A stretch of 64,000 nucleotides of DNA from Zygnema cylindricum (GCA_037447655.1 JBBHKE010002292.1:405195-469194); one strand, 5' to 3'. Counted from the stretch's first letter, positions 1 through 16,300 are shown. The notes: generated from the sequence alone by a model not told the origin. Program-made: numbers and translations.

Positions 1-1383
1 AACCATCAATGAACATGGAGCATTGTGGAGAGAAGTAGGAAGAATATTGTGGATGCTCTCTTTGCTGGAAGACACATCACATGAAATAATTGGACAGCAT
101 AAATTTCAAAAGTAGTGTGGTAAGTGTTATAGACAGTCTGTTGTACACTTATTTTTAGAGACGCTTACAATAAACTTGTGTCTAAACTTAGGACGGCCTA
201 CATTATATGTAGTTGAAGTGTTCGTGACTGATTATGCTTTAAAACGAACTTCAAGGAAAAGGTTTTTGGGGGGTGGGGGAATTGCTGACGTTTTTCTTCT
301 TCTGTTATTTTGAGCTGTTCTGCTCAATGTCGCCGAAATTTCCTTTGTTGTGATATATCAATATGTGATCTGGGCGATGGCGGCGTTGCGATAACTCAAT
401 TAGTGTGTGCCCGTGGTGGCTTGTGATGGCCTCAACATTTTTGGGCTTGCACATTAAAGTCGCGTGTATCCTTGGTACCATTCGTATATACATTTGTAGT
501 ATCATGCAGTAATGGCACAGATTTGGTGCTGACTTATCGTATTGCCAAGTACTAGTACGAACGTGCATTTGTCCGTTTACATTGAATTAAAAATACTTGG
601 TCACAAAGAAAACACTATAATTTACCTTCTTCTCAGAACTAGTTGCTTTTATGACTTGATTTCTTGTCTTACTATTCACAATCCTTATGGTCACTAGCAT
701 TCCTCAGTCTGCTTGGGCTTGATGGGCAGTCTCACTATGCAACCTAATTATATTATATTTGTCTTTCGTTCCATCAGAACTCGAAAATCTTCCCCCTGGT
801 TCTCTTTCTCTCACACTCTCCAACCATTCAATTGATATTGAACTGAAGGCATTTCTCGGAAAAATGTTATTTCAACTAAACTAATCACACATGGGAAGAA
901 AGTAATGAAGTTGATTTTGACCTATTTCTGTACATTTACAGGCGAAAATGGTCACAAGGTAACTGGGTATTTACTTGAACCTAACGGCACATCTGTCAAG
1001 GGTTGGGGAATTGATCCTGCGGCAGTGTGTCACTCCAAGGATTTTCCGTAAGTATTCAGGGAAGGAAAACAAACATTCAGCAATCCTGTGTATAGAAAGC
1101 AAAACGAGAATGAAGATATAGGTTAAAAATGTATGTTGTTTAACTATTCTATGTTGAATCTTTACTGCAGGCATATGCTTCTTGACATCCTTCTGATTGA
1201 TCCGATCCCGAATTGATCTTATCCGGCGACTTTTCTTTTCCGGCCTTTCAAATCCGGGCAGCATAGAAAACGTTTCTTAATCCCTCTTTCTCCTTTTCGT
1301 TTCTGGTTTTTTAAATCTAGGCAGCTTAGAGAAGTTTCTTCACTTACCTCTCTTTTTTCTTTTCTCTTTTTTTTCTTTTCCAG
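1..1383. other. Upstream region of PLP-enzyme gene, exons not resolved
   Basis: No convincing coding exon was found here, although the gene beginning at 1384 must have upstream exons because its first recognised exon opens in mid-protein. One stretch, 943-1048, is flanked by an acceptor-like CAG and a donor-like GTAAGT and is open in one frame, but its translation does not resemble the expected lysine-bearing exon (see findings). The rest is AT-rich and intron-like, with pyrimidine-rich tracts before 1384. Confidence 0.4.
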
Positions 1384-4367
1384 GCTTTGGAATCCGGGCA
1401 GCTTAAAAAAGGTGGCCTCATTACCGAAGGCAGTGCAGGGAGCACTGGTGTCTCATTGGCTCTTGTGGCGAATGCGGTCGGCTGCAAATGTTATGTGGCG
1501 CTGCCCGATGATGTGGCGCAGGAAAAATCGCAAATCCTGGAGGCTCTCGGGGCAGAAGTAAAAAAAGTTCGACCGGTGAGCATAACTCATCGAGACCACT
1601 TTGTGAATGTGGCGAGAAGGAGGGCAGAAGAGGAGGACGCAAAACGGAAGGAGTGGTAGGTATGAGAGGGGGGAGGGAGAGAGGGAAGGGGAAGAGAGGA
1701 AGGAATGGAGGGGGGGAAGGGGGACATTTGTAAGGTTAAAAAACTATGTTATACTCTTGGCTTGGTTATCAAGTTTTGGGGTTTTCAAGTTAGAAGATAA
1801 TGTTTTGTAGGTATTTTCTCACTTTCTTTGTGTTTTTGGAATGGGCAGGGAGGAGTTACTGGGGAGGAGGAGGAGGGTGGATTCAGAAGCCTCCACTTTG
1901 CTAAGCAGTCAAGGAAGTGAAGTAGAGGGAGAGAGCGGAAATGGGGGAAGGAGAGAGAAAGGGGGAAATGGAAACGGAAAGGTTAAGGGAAGGGAGAGAG
2001 TGGACGTTCCAGAATTGGAGAAAAATGGAACAAAGCAGGATATATTTACGAATTTGAATAGAAATGTGGGTCAGGAGGAGGAGGAAGAAGATGGGGAGGT
2101 GGAGGATGAGAAATCGAATGGAATGAGGGAGACAGAATCTCCTAAGGGAGGGTTTTTTGCCGATCAGTTCGAAAATTTGGGCAATTTTAGGGCTCATTAT
2201 GGGGGTACAGCGGTAGAGATTTGGGACCAGACCGGAGGAGAGATACACGGCTTTGTGGCATCGGCTGGGACAGGGGGAGGGATAGCAGGAATTTCCAGGT
2301 ATCTTAAGGTAAGGAAAATGCTATGTATTTGGGAGAAAACTCTATAAATTTGATGGAATTTTTTTATGGATTTGATAGGAAACTTTAGAAATTCAATAGA
2401 ATGCAGGAAAGCTACTTTTGGTAGTCAAAAGGTAGGGAAATTCATAATTTTTTGGTAATTGATGAGGGAAACAAAGCGTAGAAGTTTGTGGTAGTTTCTT
2501 GTTGTTTTATGGTTTGTAAATTGTGGGTATATTAAAAAATGGTCAGAAAACTTCTTAACATCTGATAATTGAAGTTCAAGAATAATGAAACGGTTTGGTT
2601 CTTTGAAGTTTAGAAAATTTATTTATTTTGGATGATTGAAGGTTTAAAATCTTGGTAGGAGGAAGCTTGCAACATGTTGTTTGTTTAAGGGTTATACATA
2701 AGGTAATTAGGTATGATAAAGAAACTTGTGAATTTCGTAATGTAAGCTCAATAGAAATTGTCAAGTTTTGTATTTTAATGCTCTGAAGACTAATATAATA
2801 TGAATATTTTAAGGTAGAAGAATTCGTAAGAACTCACTGTCACTTTAGCCCGCGTTATAACTAACTAGAGCAGAAATCTTGGATGTTTGAAGGTTAAATG
2901 AGAAATATTTTTTTGGCAAGTTCTAGACCAATATCTTTTAGTGCTAGACATCTTCCCAAGGTTTTCTTAATGAAAACATTGTGGTAGGATACGGTATCTT
3001 ATCGTATCAAGATTTGCTCTCTGCAGTCTGTACGATCGTACATTTAGTACAGTTAGTACGATTAGTACATTTAGCACAGTTAGTTCTGTCAGTACAGTTA
3101 GTACGATTAGTATATTTAGTACAGTTAGTACTGTTAGTGCAGTTAGTACGATTAGTACTTTTAGTACAGTTGGTACGATGACTGCGGTTAGTACTTTCAA
3201 TAGTAGGTACACCATACATAAAAGAAGAAGTAGAGCGTACCTTGAATCTTATAGCCTGTTTCTTTGACACGTGTTTAGAGTTTTTTTTGGTTCTTTAACG
3301 AATTTTTGCATTCATTACGAAAAGAGATAGATAAACCCGGATCAAGGTGACCCATATTGAATATGAAGAAGATGTTCAATGAGAGGGGGGGGGGAGGGGG
3401 GAGGAGGAGAGGAGGCGTGGCGGAAGAGGGGGGGGTTGAAATTTTGGACATAGTCGCTTAAAGCTAGTTTTTTCGGGCCAAGAATCAAGTCAATTATGAA
3501 TGCTTTTACTTGAATGGCATATGTTTCTCTCTCGAGTTTTAAGATCAGTTGTCTCATTCCTTAGCAAAACCTCTTATAAAATCCCCAATAAAAATGTTTT
3601 CTTCATCTGATTTTCCTTTCTCCTCTCCTTTGTCTCTTCTATCTTTTCAAATACGTTCCTTTTCTTTTCAAAAACAGGAGAAAAATCCCCAAATCAAATG
3701 CTTTTTGATCGATCCTCCGGGATCCAGTTTGTATAATAGAGTGACACGTGGCGTCTTGTTCACGAGGGAGGAGAGGGAGGGAAAGCGACTTCGAAACCCA
3801 TTTGACACCATTACCGAGGGAATCGGAATAAACCGGTTAACAAAAAATTTTGAGTTGGCGAAATTGGATGGAGCATTTCGAGGGACGGATAGGGAGGCTG
3901 TGGAAATGGCAAGGTGAGGGAGGAGGGAGGAGGGAGAAGCGAGAAGGGAGCTCTTGTGAAGCTCTCGTGTATGTGAGCTTTATAGAGTTTTCAAGGTTAA
4001 TTTAAATACTTCTTGTTTTTTTAAGTTGACGTCATGGCTGACTGATCAATGGTTCAAATTTTTCTCTCTTTGTGTGTATTTTCCTTCCCCTCTTAAACCT
4101 TAAAGTTGGTGTTTTGAACCTTGTACCTTTTTTTGTTTTCTATGCAGATATCTTCTCCAAAACGATGGACTTTTTGTGGGGAGTTCTTCGGCCATGAATT
4201 GTGTTGGAGCCGTACGATTGGCCCGTTTTCTGGAGACCGGATCAACTATTGTCACAATTTTGTGCGACGGAGGTCACAGGCATTTGAGTCGATTCCACAA
4301 TCCGGCCTATCTCGCTTCTCTAGGGTTGACACCAAAGGCAAGTGGATTAGAATTTTTGAATTTATGA
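1384..4367 (+). CDS. Cysteine synthase-like PLP-dependent enzyme (3' part, 4 exons)
   Basis: Spliced gene, partial at the 5' end. Exons: 1384-1655, 1849-2308, 3678-3913, 4148-4367 (TGA stop). All internal boundaries are GT-AG and the phases join without a break, giving 395 residues. Motifs in order: GSAGSTG substrate loop, PDDVAQEKSQILEALGAE, RPVSITH, then a Glu/Gly-rich low-complexity linker (about residues 95-205), GGFFADQFENL, the glycine-rich phosphate loop AGTGGG, IKCFLIDPPGS, NPFDTITEGIGINRLTKNF, and GSSSAMN with the serine expected near the PLP ring nitrogen. The family is fold-type II PLP enzymes; from memory the closest match is the plant cysteine-synthase-like group of the At1g55880 type, which differs from classical O-acetylserine (thiol) lyase. 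Substrate cannot be told from sequence. The exon with the Schiff-base lysine (usual context NPGGSVKDR) was not found. The acidic linker is longer than I recall in angiosperm relatives. No in-frame stop, so probably functional if the 5' exons exist upstream. Confidence 0.85.
3030..3194. repeat. 9-bp tandem array, consensus GTACNNTTA
   Basis: Sixteen consecutive 9-bp units (3047-3190) plus flanking half units, each of the form GTACAGTTA, GTACGATTA or GTACATTTA with point changes. GTAC itself is kept in most units, so it recurs at exact 9-bp multiples. It lies inside the 1369-bp intron (2309-3677) of the PLP-enzyme gene. Because 9 is a multiple of 3 the array stays open in several frames, but this is a repeat artefact and not a protein. 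Confidence 0.9.
3380..3435. repeat. G-rich purine tract in intron
   Basis: Low-complexity run of G with some A (several runs of 5-10 G) inside the 2309-3677 intron. Could form G-quadruplex structure on the plus strand, or be simple slippage sequence. Confidence 0.6.
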
Positions 4368-7300
4368 AAGTGAGAAAAAAAAGGGAATAACAAAAGTTAT
4401 TTAGTTTCTGGTTCGTGGGATGGGGAGATGGGAAGTGGAAGGTAGTATGATGAGAGATATTTGACAAAATCGAAGATACGGTTATTTTTTTTGTTATGGG
4501 AGAATGTGTGAATGGTGTAGTTTTACATTGTTTTTTTTTGTGCACCCATTTGTCGGTCTACTCTGTGAGTAAATGATATCATTAGAAAATCTGGAAGTAA
4601 CGGAAAAAGTTGATTTATCCAAGCAAAGGATGTAGTAATCTTGTTGTCTCATTAACATTTCCTGTGTGTTTTGTGCCCTATTTGTTCCGAAAACCCGCTC
4701 GTAATGTTGTGTGTTTTTCCACACCTTTTCCATCGAAAAAAATATTGGACTAGAAGTCGTCTCTAGTGTGTTTGTTTAACACTTTATTTCGGTGGACGGT
4801 GCTTTCAAAAACCAATTAAATGTGGAAGCTTAAAGCCGAAGTAGTCGACAAAGTACAAAAGTGAGAGATGTCCTCCGTCAGGCTGTCCAAAGGGGAATCT
4901 TATGGCCATAAGAGGAGCTTTTCTTGTCATTAAAAACGACCTCGAAAAGACAATTTTTGGGCCTAATGGGGTGTAACCCCAAGTTGCATGGGACATCGTG
5001 ACAGTTTGAGGAAGCATGGGCTGTGCGCAGTTGATGCACCACGGTTCAAAAGTGGGTCTTTTTGCTAGAAGGAAAATTTTGTTCCCACAATACAAAACCC
5101 ATATGATACGTGCATAATTTAACAGGTCAACTGTAATGCGGTGTCTATGGTCTTTTGACAAGGAGTTTAACCCGTTGGCCCTCCTTCCTCACCTTCCCTT
5201 TCCCTCCCACCTATACTTTTGTCTCATCGCTTCCACCTTTGACAACTGCCTCATGGACATTCTCGAAACTTTTTTTTTTGGGTCGTGGGGGCTTTTGATC
5301 GTGATTCTGGGCCTGCGGCTCACATTTAGGTATCCTGTCTCTACGGGAAGGATTAGGAGGATTAGGGTTTGGTATTTGCAACAAGATATTACTTTCATGC
5401 AAGGAGACGTGGATGTTTTTGTTCCACTCCATTGTAGTGTTGTTAAGACTATTATATGACTTTCGGCCAGAAAGAGTTGCAACCTAATTAGTGTTTTTAA
5501 CTCTTATAACAATAGGCGGTGTACTGGGGAGTTGGCACCTTATTGCCTCCACACTCATCTCTCGTTTTTTGGCTCAGGATATCCTTGCTCTCGTTACCAT
5601 CATCCCTCGTGTTTCGGACGGTGTCCCCTCCTTTCACTAGTTTCCTTCAAAGGAAACCTTTTCTATTCCGCCCCTTGCTTTAGCATAAATGTCGGTATTC
5701 TCCACCCTTATACGAAGCCTACTATGCGCATCTAAGATATTATTTTTGATAAAGTTGTTGCCAGCATTCCATCCGAGCATCTCGAGGCTCTTCCCTTCGA
5801 TTCTTTTCGTGCCCGTTTTGGGCCTTGCTTTTGGAGCTTAGCCATTGGCTACTCCTATTATTTCCACTTCACATTTCAAGCCTGCTCAATTCACCACTAC
5901 TCTCAAGTTCACTCTTAGCCTCCCTCATCCACCTTCAGGCCAATTGCTGTCCATTTGCTTCTAAAGGGGGTGGTATTTTGTCTGTCCGTCGAGAGGTTTC
6001 ACATATGATTCCTTTGTAACTTTTTGATGTTCTTTTGCTTTATCTCTTGCCTGACCGTCTGGTTTTAGTGTTGTTGTTTAAGAGAACCATACATTGGTTA
6101 CAGGCATTTGTAAGGCGACTCGACATGTTGGAGTAGGCGCATGTGACGCTACTTAGGAGTGTGATTATGCACACCTCAAAGTGATGAATGACTTTATTCC
6201 GATGGCGCTCGAAATACTTGGTTGTTTTGAAGTTGCTTTGGATGAGTTCCTCCAAACTTGGGGCCTTGGGAGCCCTCCTTCTCCTATCCTTACTTCTTTT
6301 TGTCATCGACGTTTATCAGTCGCTTTACAAGGAGTTGAAGCTTTTCTCCTCCTCCAATCTTTTATTATTGTTATGGATTGTCGATATCTTTTGTTACGTT
6401 GGCCTACAAAAACTGTCGAACATGGAACCTCACAAAAGGGGCCAAAATTAGAGTTGTATTCCTCTTTCATACACACATAGATATAGGCACGAGAACAACA
6501 TCCCATTTGAGTAGTGGATAAGTTAGTAGATAAGTTATTTACTATCCTTCCACATTGTAATATCTCCTGCCCTGGTTCCTTAGCTTGACCATTCTAATGT
6601 TACTTGAACCTGATCGAGATCCACCTACTAAAGACACTCCGAAACAAGCACAAAAGTAAGAGGTAGTTTGTATCTACCTTATGAAGACATCACTCGGTTG
6701 TAGGTAGTAATCGTTTAATAGAGTACTTCTCTAACTATTATAATGGTTACGGCAAGATCTCTTTATCTCTAATATCAATGGGCGGAGTACATTTGAGTCC
6801 GTCCTTCACAACAATATTGTCATATTTCGGTGGAATTAGCAAAATGTTGAACAATTACGTACGATATATGCGAATATTATAACGTTTTTATGTTTCCATG
6901 TACATAAACGATATAATTTGAACGGCCAGTACAAAATAACTTTCATTTAAATAACAATATACTTGAAGTCATGTTATTTTCAAATTCTTTAGTGATTGTG
7001 CACCAGTAACTCAATTTTTGATCTCTGGATTGTGAACTTGAATAGTTTAATTTTTTGTTATTAACTCGTACTAAAGCGTCCTACTCAAAAATTGAAGTGT
7101 TGTTTAATCATCAATTTTCATTTTGTGATATCGAGGGGGGTCCCGATCTTCATCGATATGGCACTTTGTATCGCTTTCTGGAAAATTGCGGATACGAAAG
7201 TGTGATACAGTTTCTTTTTGTTTGTTTTTAATTCAATGAATCACATCTTATCCTTTTTGTCCATTTTGTGTCTACTAACCTATTCATTCAATTCTTACGT

Positions 7301-7859
7301 TTTTTTTTTGTTGCTCTTGTTAACCTCTTTAAGCCAATCGAAAACAAAAAACTAGGTCAACAGACTTTCAAATAACAATTGCGGTAAGGTGAAAGTAAAA
7401 AGTACGCTTTTGCTCGAATAGTCTGGCATGTAGATGAGAGGGATGCAAATTTGTTTATCGTTAGGTCAATAAAACAAACCTAAAAGTGAAACTGAAAAAG
7501 CCAGCAACATCGCGATATAAAAACATGCCAAAATGGATACTTATCGATGGCTACCTATTTATACAGATATCGAGTCGCGTAAAATCGAGTGAAAATAAGC
7601 TGGATATGTATCACCAAGGGGCTTGTTCGCTTTCGCCTTATATTGACGGATTAACTTCTCTTCTTGCTTTTTTCGCGTGTAAAAACTCACAAGTGCAACA
7701 AAGATTACGGATACATACTAAATTAATTATCTTTGACAAAGCGTACAAGCCCTCTTTAAGGTTTTTTAGGCACAATAATAGATTGAAGGGTAGTATTCCA
7801 TCAGCGGAAAAGTGAGGTTGTTTACTGGAGTCATACATATGCATATTAATACACACTGG
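4368..7859. other. Gene-free stretch, possible decayed coding traces
   Basis: No intact gene seen. Between about 5.1 and 6.5 kb the plus strand has a codon-like, C/T-richer texture with several medium open frames that pass from one frame to another, as in an old decayed coding element. No domain could be named. The remainder (6.5-7.86 kb) is AT-rich without recognisable signals. Confidence 0.35.
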
Positions 7860-11500
<3,641 letters not shown>

Positions 11501-11899
11501 CATATTATATTATATTATACCTACATATATGCATACCATAGATGTCTCATGCGCATAAAATTTTTGTTTGGCGCGCACTTTTGCACGTAATTGTTACGTA
11601 GTGAAACGTAGCGTTTGATTGGTTAGAAAGGCTACGTAGGTAGTAAGAGATTTCGTACGTTTTTGCATTGGTCAGTCTGAGTCTTTCCAGATCAATGATT
11701 GGCCCAAGTAAAACCTGATCAACGGAACATTAACTATAGCCTGGCGAGTCCAAGGCGATGATGGATAAATAGTGAAGTCTAAGAGGAGAGTAAACATCTT
11801 TTCCTTTAGCGAAAAGTTTCGCGAAATTCTGACTAATCTTGGTTCTGAGCGACTAAAACCAAATTAGAGCATTAGCATTTTGGCATTGAAATCTCGTAC

Positions 11900-12324
11900 A
11901 AACTAAGTAGTGTTTTAGTAGTTAAGAGATAGAATTATTAAGAGTGGAGAGTAGTGGAAAACACTTTAAAAAGAAGGGTTGAGCCACGAGGGCAAAAGAC
12001 CAAGCTAATGTTATGTGGACACAAGCTTCTTGTAATTTAAAGTGAAAATTTTTCTTTTTCTTTTAATTTACTTCTTCAAGAGCAAATGAGTCAAGAAATG
12101 ACTTAAATCTTTTCACACCCTAAATTATTACCTTTGATTGCTTTCAATTTTGTTGTTGCAAAATTTGTGGTTGACTTTTACCTTTGAGAGCTTTGAAATT
12201 TATTGCTGCAAAATTAATGGGGAAAATTTTTACCTTTCTATTTTAATGTTTGGGAAAATTGAATTTTCACTAACTTACTTTTAATGTTTATTTGATTTTC
12301 AGATTTTGATATATTTCAAAGGAT
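11900..12324 (+). other. Probable untranslated leader of gypsy element
   Basis: AT-rich, T-tract-rich sequence immediately before the gypsy gag frame, without open frames. Its position suggests the 5' LTR end and leader, but neither the LTR boundary nor a primer-binding site could be recognised. It does not match the gypsy LTR pieces near 51.3 and 62.4 kb. Confidence 0.3.
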
Positions 12325-13856
12325 TTGTTAAAGAGAAGAAGTCTTAGATTGGAGCAATCAAAGGACTTCAAACCTGCAGCAAATTTCTTTGGGAAATTAT
12401 ATTCTATCTTTCTTTTACTCAATTCCATTTTTGTGATAATGGCAAATTCTGCATGGAGACTTGAAATGGAAAATGCCTTGAATGTTTTGAGGAAACGTAC
12501 TGTGAAATTGGTAAAAAGATTTAATAATCATGTTGCTGCTGTAGATGAAACAATTTCCGAAATGAAAAGTGAATTGAAAGTTGTTAAGGAAAATGGGAAT
12601 GTTTCAAATGACAAATTGGATGAGCTCATTAACTTAATTCAGACAAAGAATGATGTTAATGACCAAAAAGGTGAGAGTAGTAAAAGGAATGCCAGTTTTA
12701 GGGAAGATGATCACGATAGACCTAAGAAGATAAGAAATCTGAAATTGTCTATCTGTGAAGCACCATTCTTTGATGGTATGAAGATTGATGAGTTGGATGC
12801 TTCAATTTTTCATTTGGAGTGTTATTTGGAATCCAGGAACTGTGATCGTGATGATTACACTTCTTTTGTTGTAAGCTGTCTGAAGGGTGATGCTCAGATT
12901 TGGTATTACACTCAGAGCAGGTCTAATTTAATTCGTGATAATGCTGATTGGGAGCTTTTAAGATCGCGATCAAAACGCGTTTCTTGTTTGCCACTTATAA
13001 ATCCCGAATGGAAGAAAAGTGGTTGAACTGTAAGTAGACTGGATCTGTGAAAGATTATATTGTGGAATTTGACTCATCTAGCATTCATTTCATAGGTTTA
13101 ACTGATGAAATGACTAAGTTGCATTTCTTGAACTTTCTAAATCCTATACTAAAATCAGAGCTGAAACTTCAAAAAATTATTAATTTGAGGGAATCACAAG
13201 ATAAGTCATTCGAATTAGAGGATCAGTTGGGGTATAATCGAGAAACTCGATCATTCAGGGGGAATTTGAATGAAGTAACAGAGTGGGGTGAGGAGGAATT
13301 TGTGGATGAGGGTTTGAATGCGGGTCTGGTGAATAGGCAGAATATCTTCAGGGGGAATCAGAGAGGTGGACAGAGTGTTAATGTAGAAAACAAATTTAAC
13401 AATAGAGGGGGATACATTAAGATTCCTAAATCAAGTATTAATGCTCACAAACCCAATCTTAGCATTCCCACATGCATTATCTGTCAGAAAAGAGGTCATA
13501 GGGCATTTGAGTGTGCACAACTGAAGAAAGTTAACTATTACAACTGTGGAGAGGAGGGACATTTCAGCAGAGAGTGCACAAAACCGAAAAAGAAAATCAC
13601 ATGTTTTAAATGTGGAGGTCCATATCATTACGCTAAGGACTGTATCGACAAGGGATCTCTTAAAACAGTTGATGTCAATGAAGGTCTTCAAGAAGATATT
13701 ACATTATACTTAGCTGAGCAAGAATCCCAGGAGGTGTGAAACGGAAAGGACTATTTGAAAGACCTCAGTTGAGTTGATCGAATCCAGAGGTTAAGGAGTT
13801 AACTCATGAGGGCAAGCTAATGAATGGAAAGGCTAGGATAGCTGAATTTATTATGA
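12325..13856 (+). pseudogene. gag: Ty3/gypsy gag remnant with zinc knuckles
   Basis: Two open stretches, 12325-13026 and 13047-13739, together make a gypsy-type Gag: a coiled-coil-like N-terminal part with KSELKVVKENG, a retrotransposon-gag-like segment (GDAQIWYYTQSRS...W) and three CCHC-type knuckles near 13470-13650. The first (CIICQKRGHRAFEC) and third (CFKCGGPYHYAKDC) keep all four ligands; the second reads YYNCGEEGHFSREC, with its first Cys replaced by Tyr. A frame break and stop near 13024 separate the halves. The close relative at 57.4-58.6 kb shows it should run on into protease; instead it stops at about 13856, where copia LTR sequence begins. Non-functional. Confidence 0.85.
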
Positions 13857-14062
13857 TACCCTCTATAACTTACTGCTCATGGGAGCAAATTTAGAGATTC
13901 TTTTTGCTATCGACTCAAGGGAGTCTTGTCTTTACAGGGGTGAAGGTGGTCAGAGTTATTGTCTGCCAGGGTGGCAGTTGTTTTTAATGAAACACAAAGG
14001 GGTCAGGGTTATCCTAGAGGCTTCTTGGAAGCTGTGCATTTTGAGGACTTATGGAGGTCTCA
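13857..14062 (+). repeat. Partial copia LTR (3' end, R-U5-like)
   Basis: Matches the last ~205 bp of the LTRs ending at 19455 and 53898 and, inverted, 57110-57366: shared landmarks are AACTTACTGCTC, GATTCTTTTTGCTATCGACT and ATGGAGGTCTCA. It directly abuts gypsy gag on the left and copia leader on the right. Confidence 0.85.
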
Positions 14063-14165
14063 CAGTTACACGTTATGAGCCCACCCTCTAGGGTGCCCAT
14101 CTTCAGTGGAACTGGCTTCATATACTTAGAAAGTATGATGACTGGAGCTCATGTGAGAAACGGTT

Positions 14166-15196
14166 TTGGGGAATAGTGAGTGGACGGGTCAGGCGTCCAT
14201 CAAGTCTTGGGATCCCTCCAGGGTTTACGGAAAGCAGATTCACCAGAGATGCAGATCCACCTTCTACGGAAGAGACAAAGGAAGGGAGGTGGTGGACAAA
14301 CAAAAGGAGAAGGAGACGGTCACACCAATAGGAACCGGTTTGTCGTTCATGTCACCTATTCTGAGGAACGAGGAGAATGATATCGATACCTGGGACTACA
14401 ACAATATGGCGGCTAAGCACTTCATCCTCCGCCATCTTACTCAAAGGCTTGCAGCTCCTCAATTGTAGGTAGAGAGGGCATCCGATCTTTGGGTGGCTCT
14501 CATAAAGATGTACCGAAGTGGTACGATTCAACAAAAGCACTTGGGTGATGAGAAATTAACCTTTATGTATACAAGTGGGGGAAGATGTTAGATTTTTGTA
14601 ATGAGCTCGCAACACTTTTCATTGTGTTAGAGAGTGCTGGACATGTTGAAACTAAAAAGATGAAGGTTAATTGTTTACTCATAAAATTACCAGATGAGTT
14701 CAAGATCATAGTCAACCGTGTGTAGGACTTGTCGAACTCAAGGTGGATTTGGAATTCAGTGGTATGGATGGTTCCCGTTCGGGAGAATACGATTGAGATC
14801 CGAAAGGGAGGAAAGAGTGGGCAAGCCTTGGCAGCTGGGACCGATTGGAGGAAGAATGATTCTAGGAAACCAGTCGGAAATTATCGAGGGGAGGGGCACA
14901 AAAATCAGACCGAGGAGTTCGGACCAAGGACTCCCAAAGGTTTGTGCCATTTTTGGAAGAAACCAGGGCACTATATGGCTGTGTGCACTAAGTTAACCGA
15001 GCTCCGGTTAAAGGAGGGGCAGACCGGTGGACCCCCGAGAGGAAAGAAAAAGGCCCTTGTGACACAGGTACATGAGGCTGAATTCGAGGACCAGGACGAT
15101 GAACTCCTATTGGATGAGGAGTTGGAAGCGAAAAATGAGGTCGAAATTCCACGAAAGCATAAATGTGCTTTCGGTGGATTGAAACGTGAAGCAAAC
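14166..15196 (+). pseudogene. gag: Copia gag remnant
   Basis: Fragments of a UBN2/copia-type Gag in shifting frames: WDYNNMAAKHFILRHL, then downstream of a stop at 14466 further Gag-like sequence (ERASDLWVALIKMYRSGTIQ), and later a basic region. The expected zinc knuckle is present only as CHFWKKPGHYMAVC near 14945, which has lost the second Cys. Several stops and frameshifts; non-functional. Confidence 0.8.
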
Positions 15197-15199
15197 TAG

Positions 15200-16298
15200 A
15201 TTGTAGATTCAGGTGCCTCCATGCACATGTGTAAGGATAAACACTTGTTCACTAAGATAAAAAAGATTCCCACCGTAGAGATAGAGTACGGGGATGGGAG
15301 GATAGTCACTACTACTCTTGTAGGATCGGTAGATCTGAAAGTGTTAGTAGAAGGAAAGACATCCATAGTTACATTCTCCGATGTATTGTTTATTTCGGAG
15401 CTGAAGAAAAACCTCATCTCTACGTTTGTATTAGATGATAAGGGTTTTGATACTAGCACTAGGAAAGGAGTCTTTACTGCTAGTTTTGAGGAGGAAGTTT
15501 ATTTTACTGCTGAAAAAGGTAGCCAAGGGATGTTTAGGCTGATTTTAAGCAATGAAAAGAAAAAACTTTATTATTCTGGTGTTCATGATATAATGTTGTG
15601 GCATAAGAGGCTTGGTCATGTGAATCTAGATAAGTTAAGAGAGATGAAAAAGATGGGAGTAGTGGAAGGAATTCAGTTCGGTGAGAGTGAAAATCTAAGT
15701 GATTGTAGTGGGTGTGCTCAAGGTAAAGCACACAAGTTAGCCTTCCCAAAAACTGCGACCTGTAAAGGAGAAAAGATTCTAGTTTTATTACACACAGATA
15801 TTTGGGGGCCGGCCAGAGTGCCATCACCCCGGGGGAAGAGATTTATAATGACTATCACTGATAATTGAACTCGGTATTCCAGGGTGTATTTTTTGAAAAA
15901 TAAGTCAAAGGCTCAGGAATGTTTTAAACAATATAAAGCATGGAGTGAAAAACTCCATGAAATCTCAATCAAGAGAGTAAGGAGTGACAATGGTGGAGAT
16001 TATGCCACCAACCAGTTTGAGGATTTTCTGAGTGAATATAAAGTGCAACACCAAAAGATAGTTCCTGAAAATCTTGAACATAATGGTGTAGCTGAATGAT
16101 TAAATAGAACACTGAGTGAAACTGCTTGGAGTATGCTGTCAGATAAGAAGATACGAAAGAATTTTCGGGCCGAAGCAATAAACTGTGAAAATTGTCTCAA
16201 GAATGGAGTTCTTACCTCAGCAGTAAAATGCCAAACACCGTATGAGAGATGGACTGGTCGAAAACCAGATGTTTCACACTTAAAGGTTTTCGGTAATT
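15200..16298 (+). pseudogene. pol: Copia protease and integrase remnant
   Basis: The protease active site IVDSGAS follows a TAG at 15197. Integrase zinc-binding residues follow (LWHKRLGH and CSGC), then integrase-core Asp residues in LHTDIWGP and VRSDNGGDY and the Glu of NGVAE. Stops interrupt at about 15866, 16099 and 16298. The stop at 16099 falls right after the catalytic Glu, where relatives read an Arg codon; CGA to TGA would explain it. Confidence 0.88.
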
Positions 16299-16300
16299 AA

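Noticed and set aside
971-1264. Minus-strand frame with SIRDRINQKDVKK, briefly compared with the SVKDR lysine motif
   Set aside because: Wrong strand for the gene and no further similarity.
1607-1810. Arg/Glu/Gly-rich frame
   Set aside because: Lies mostly in the purine-rich first intron of the PLP-enzyme gene; the phase-consistent donor is at 1656.
2967-3270. Val/Leu- and Thr/Asn-repeat proteins
   Set aside because: Frames open only because the 9-bp array is a multiple of three; it lies inside an intron.
13879-14091. Short open frames at AIDSRESCLYRGEGG (also 19198, 57053)
   Set aside because: They recur because the same non-coding LTR 3' end is repeated; the frame is not kept between copies.
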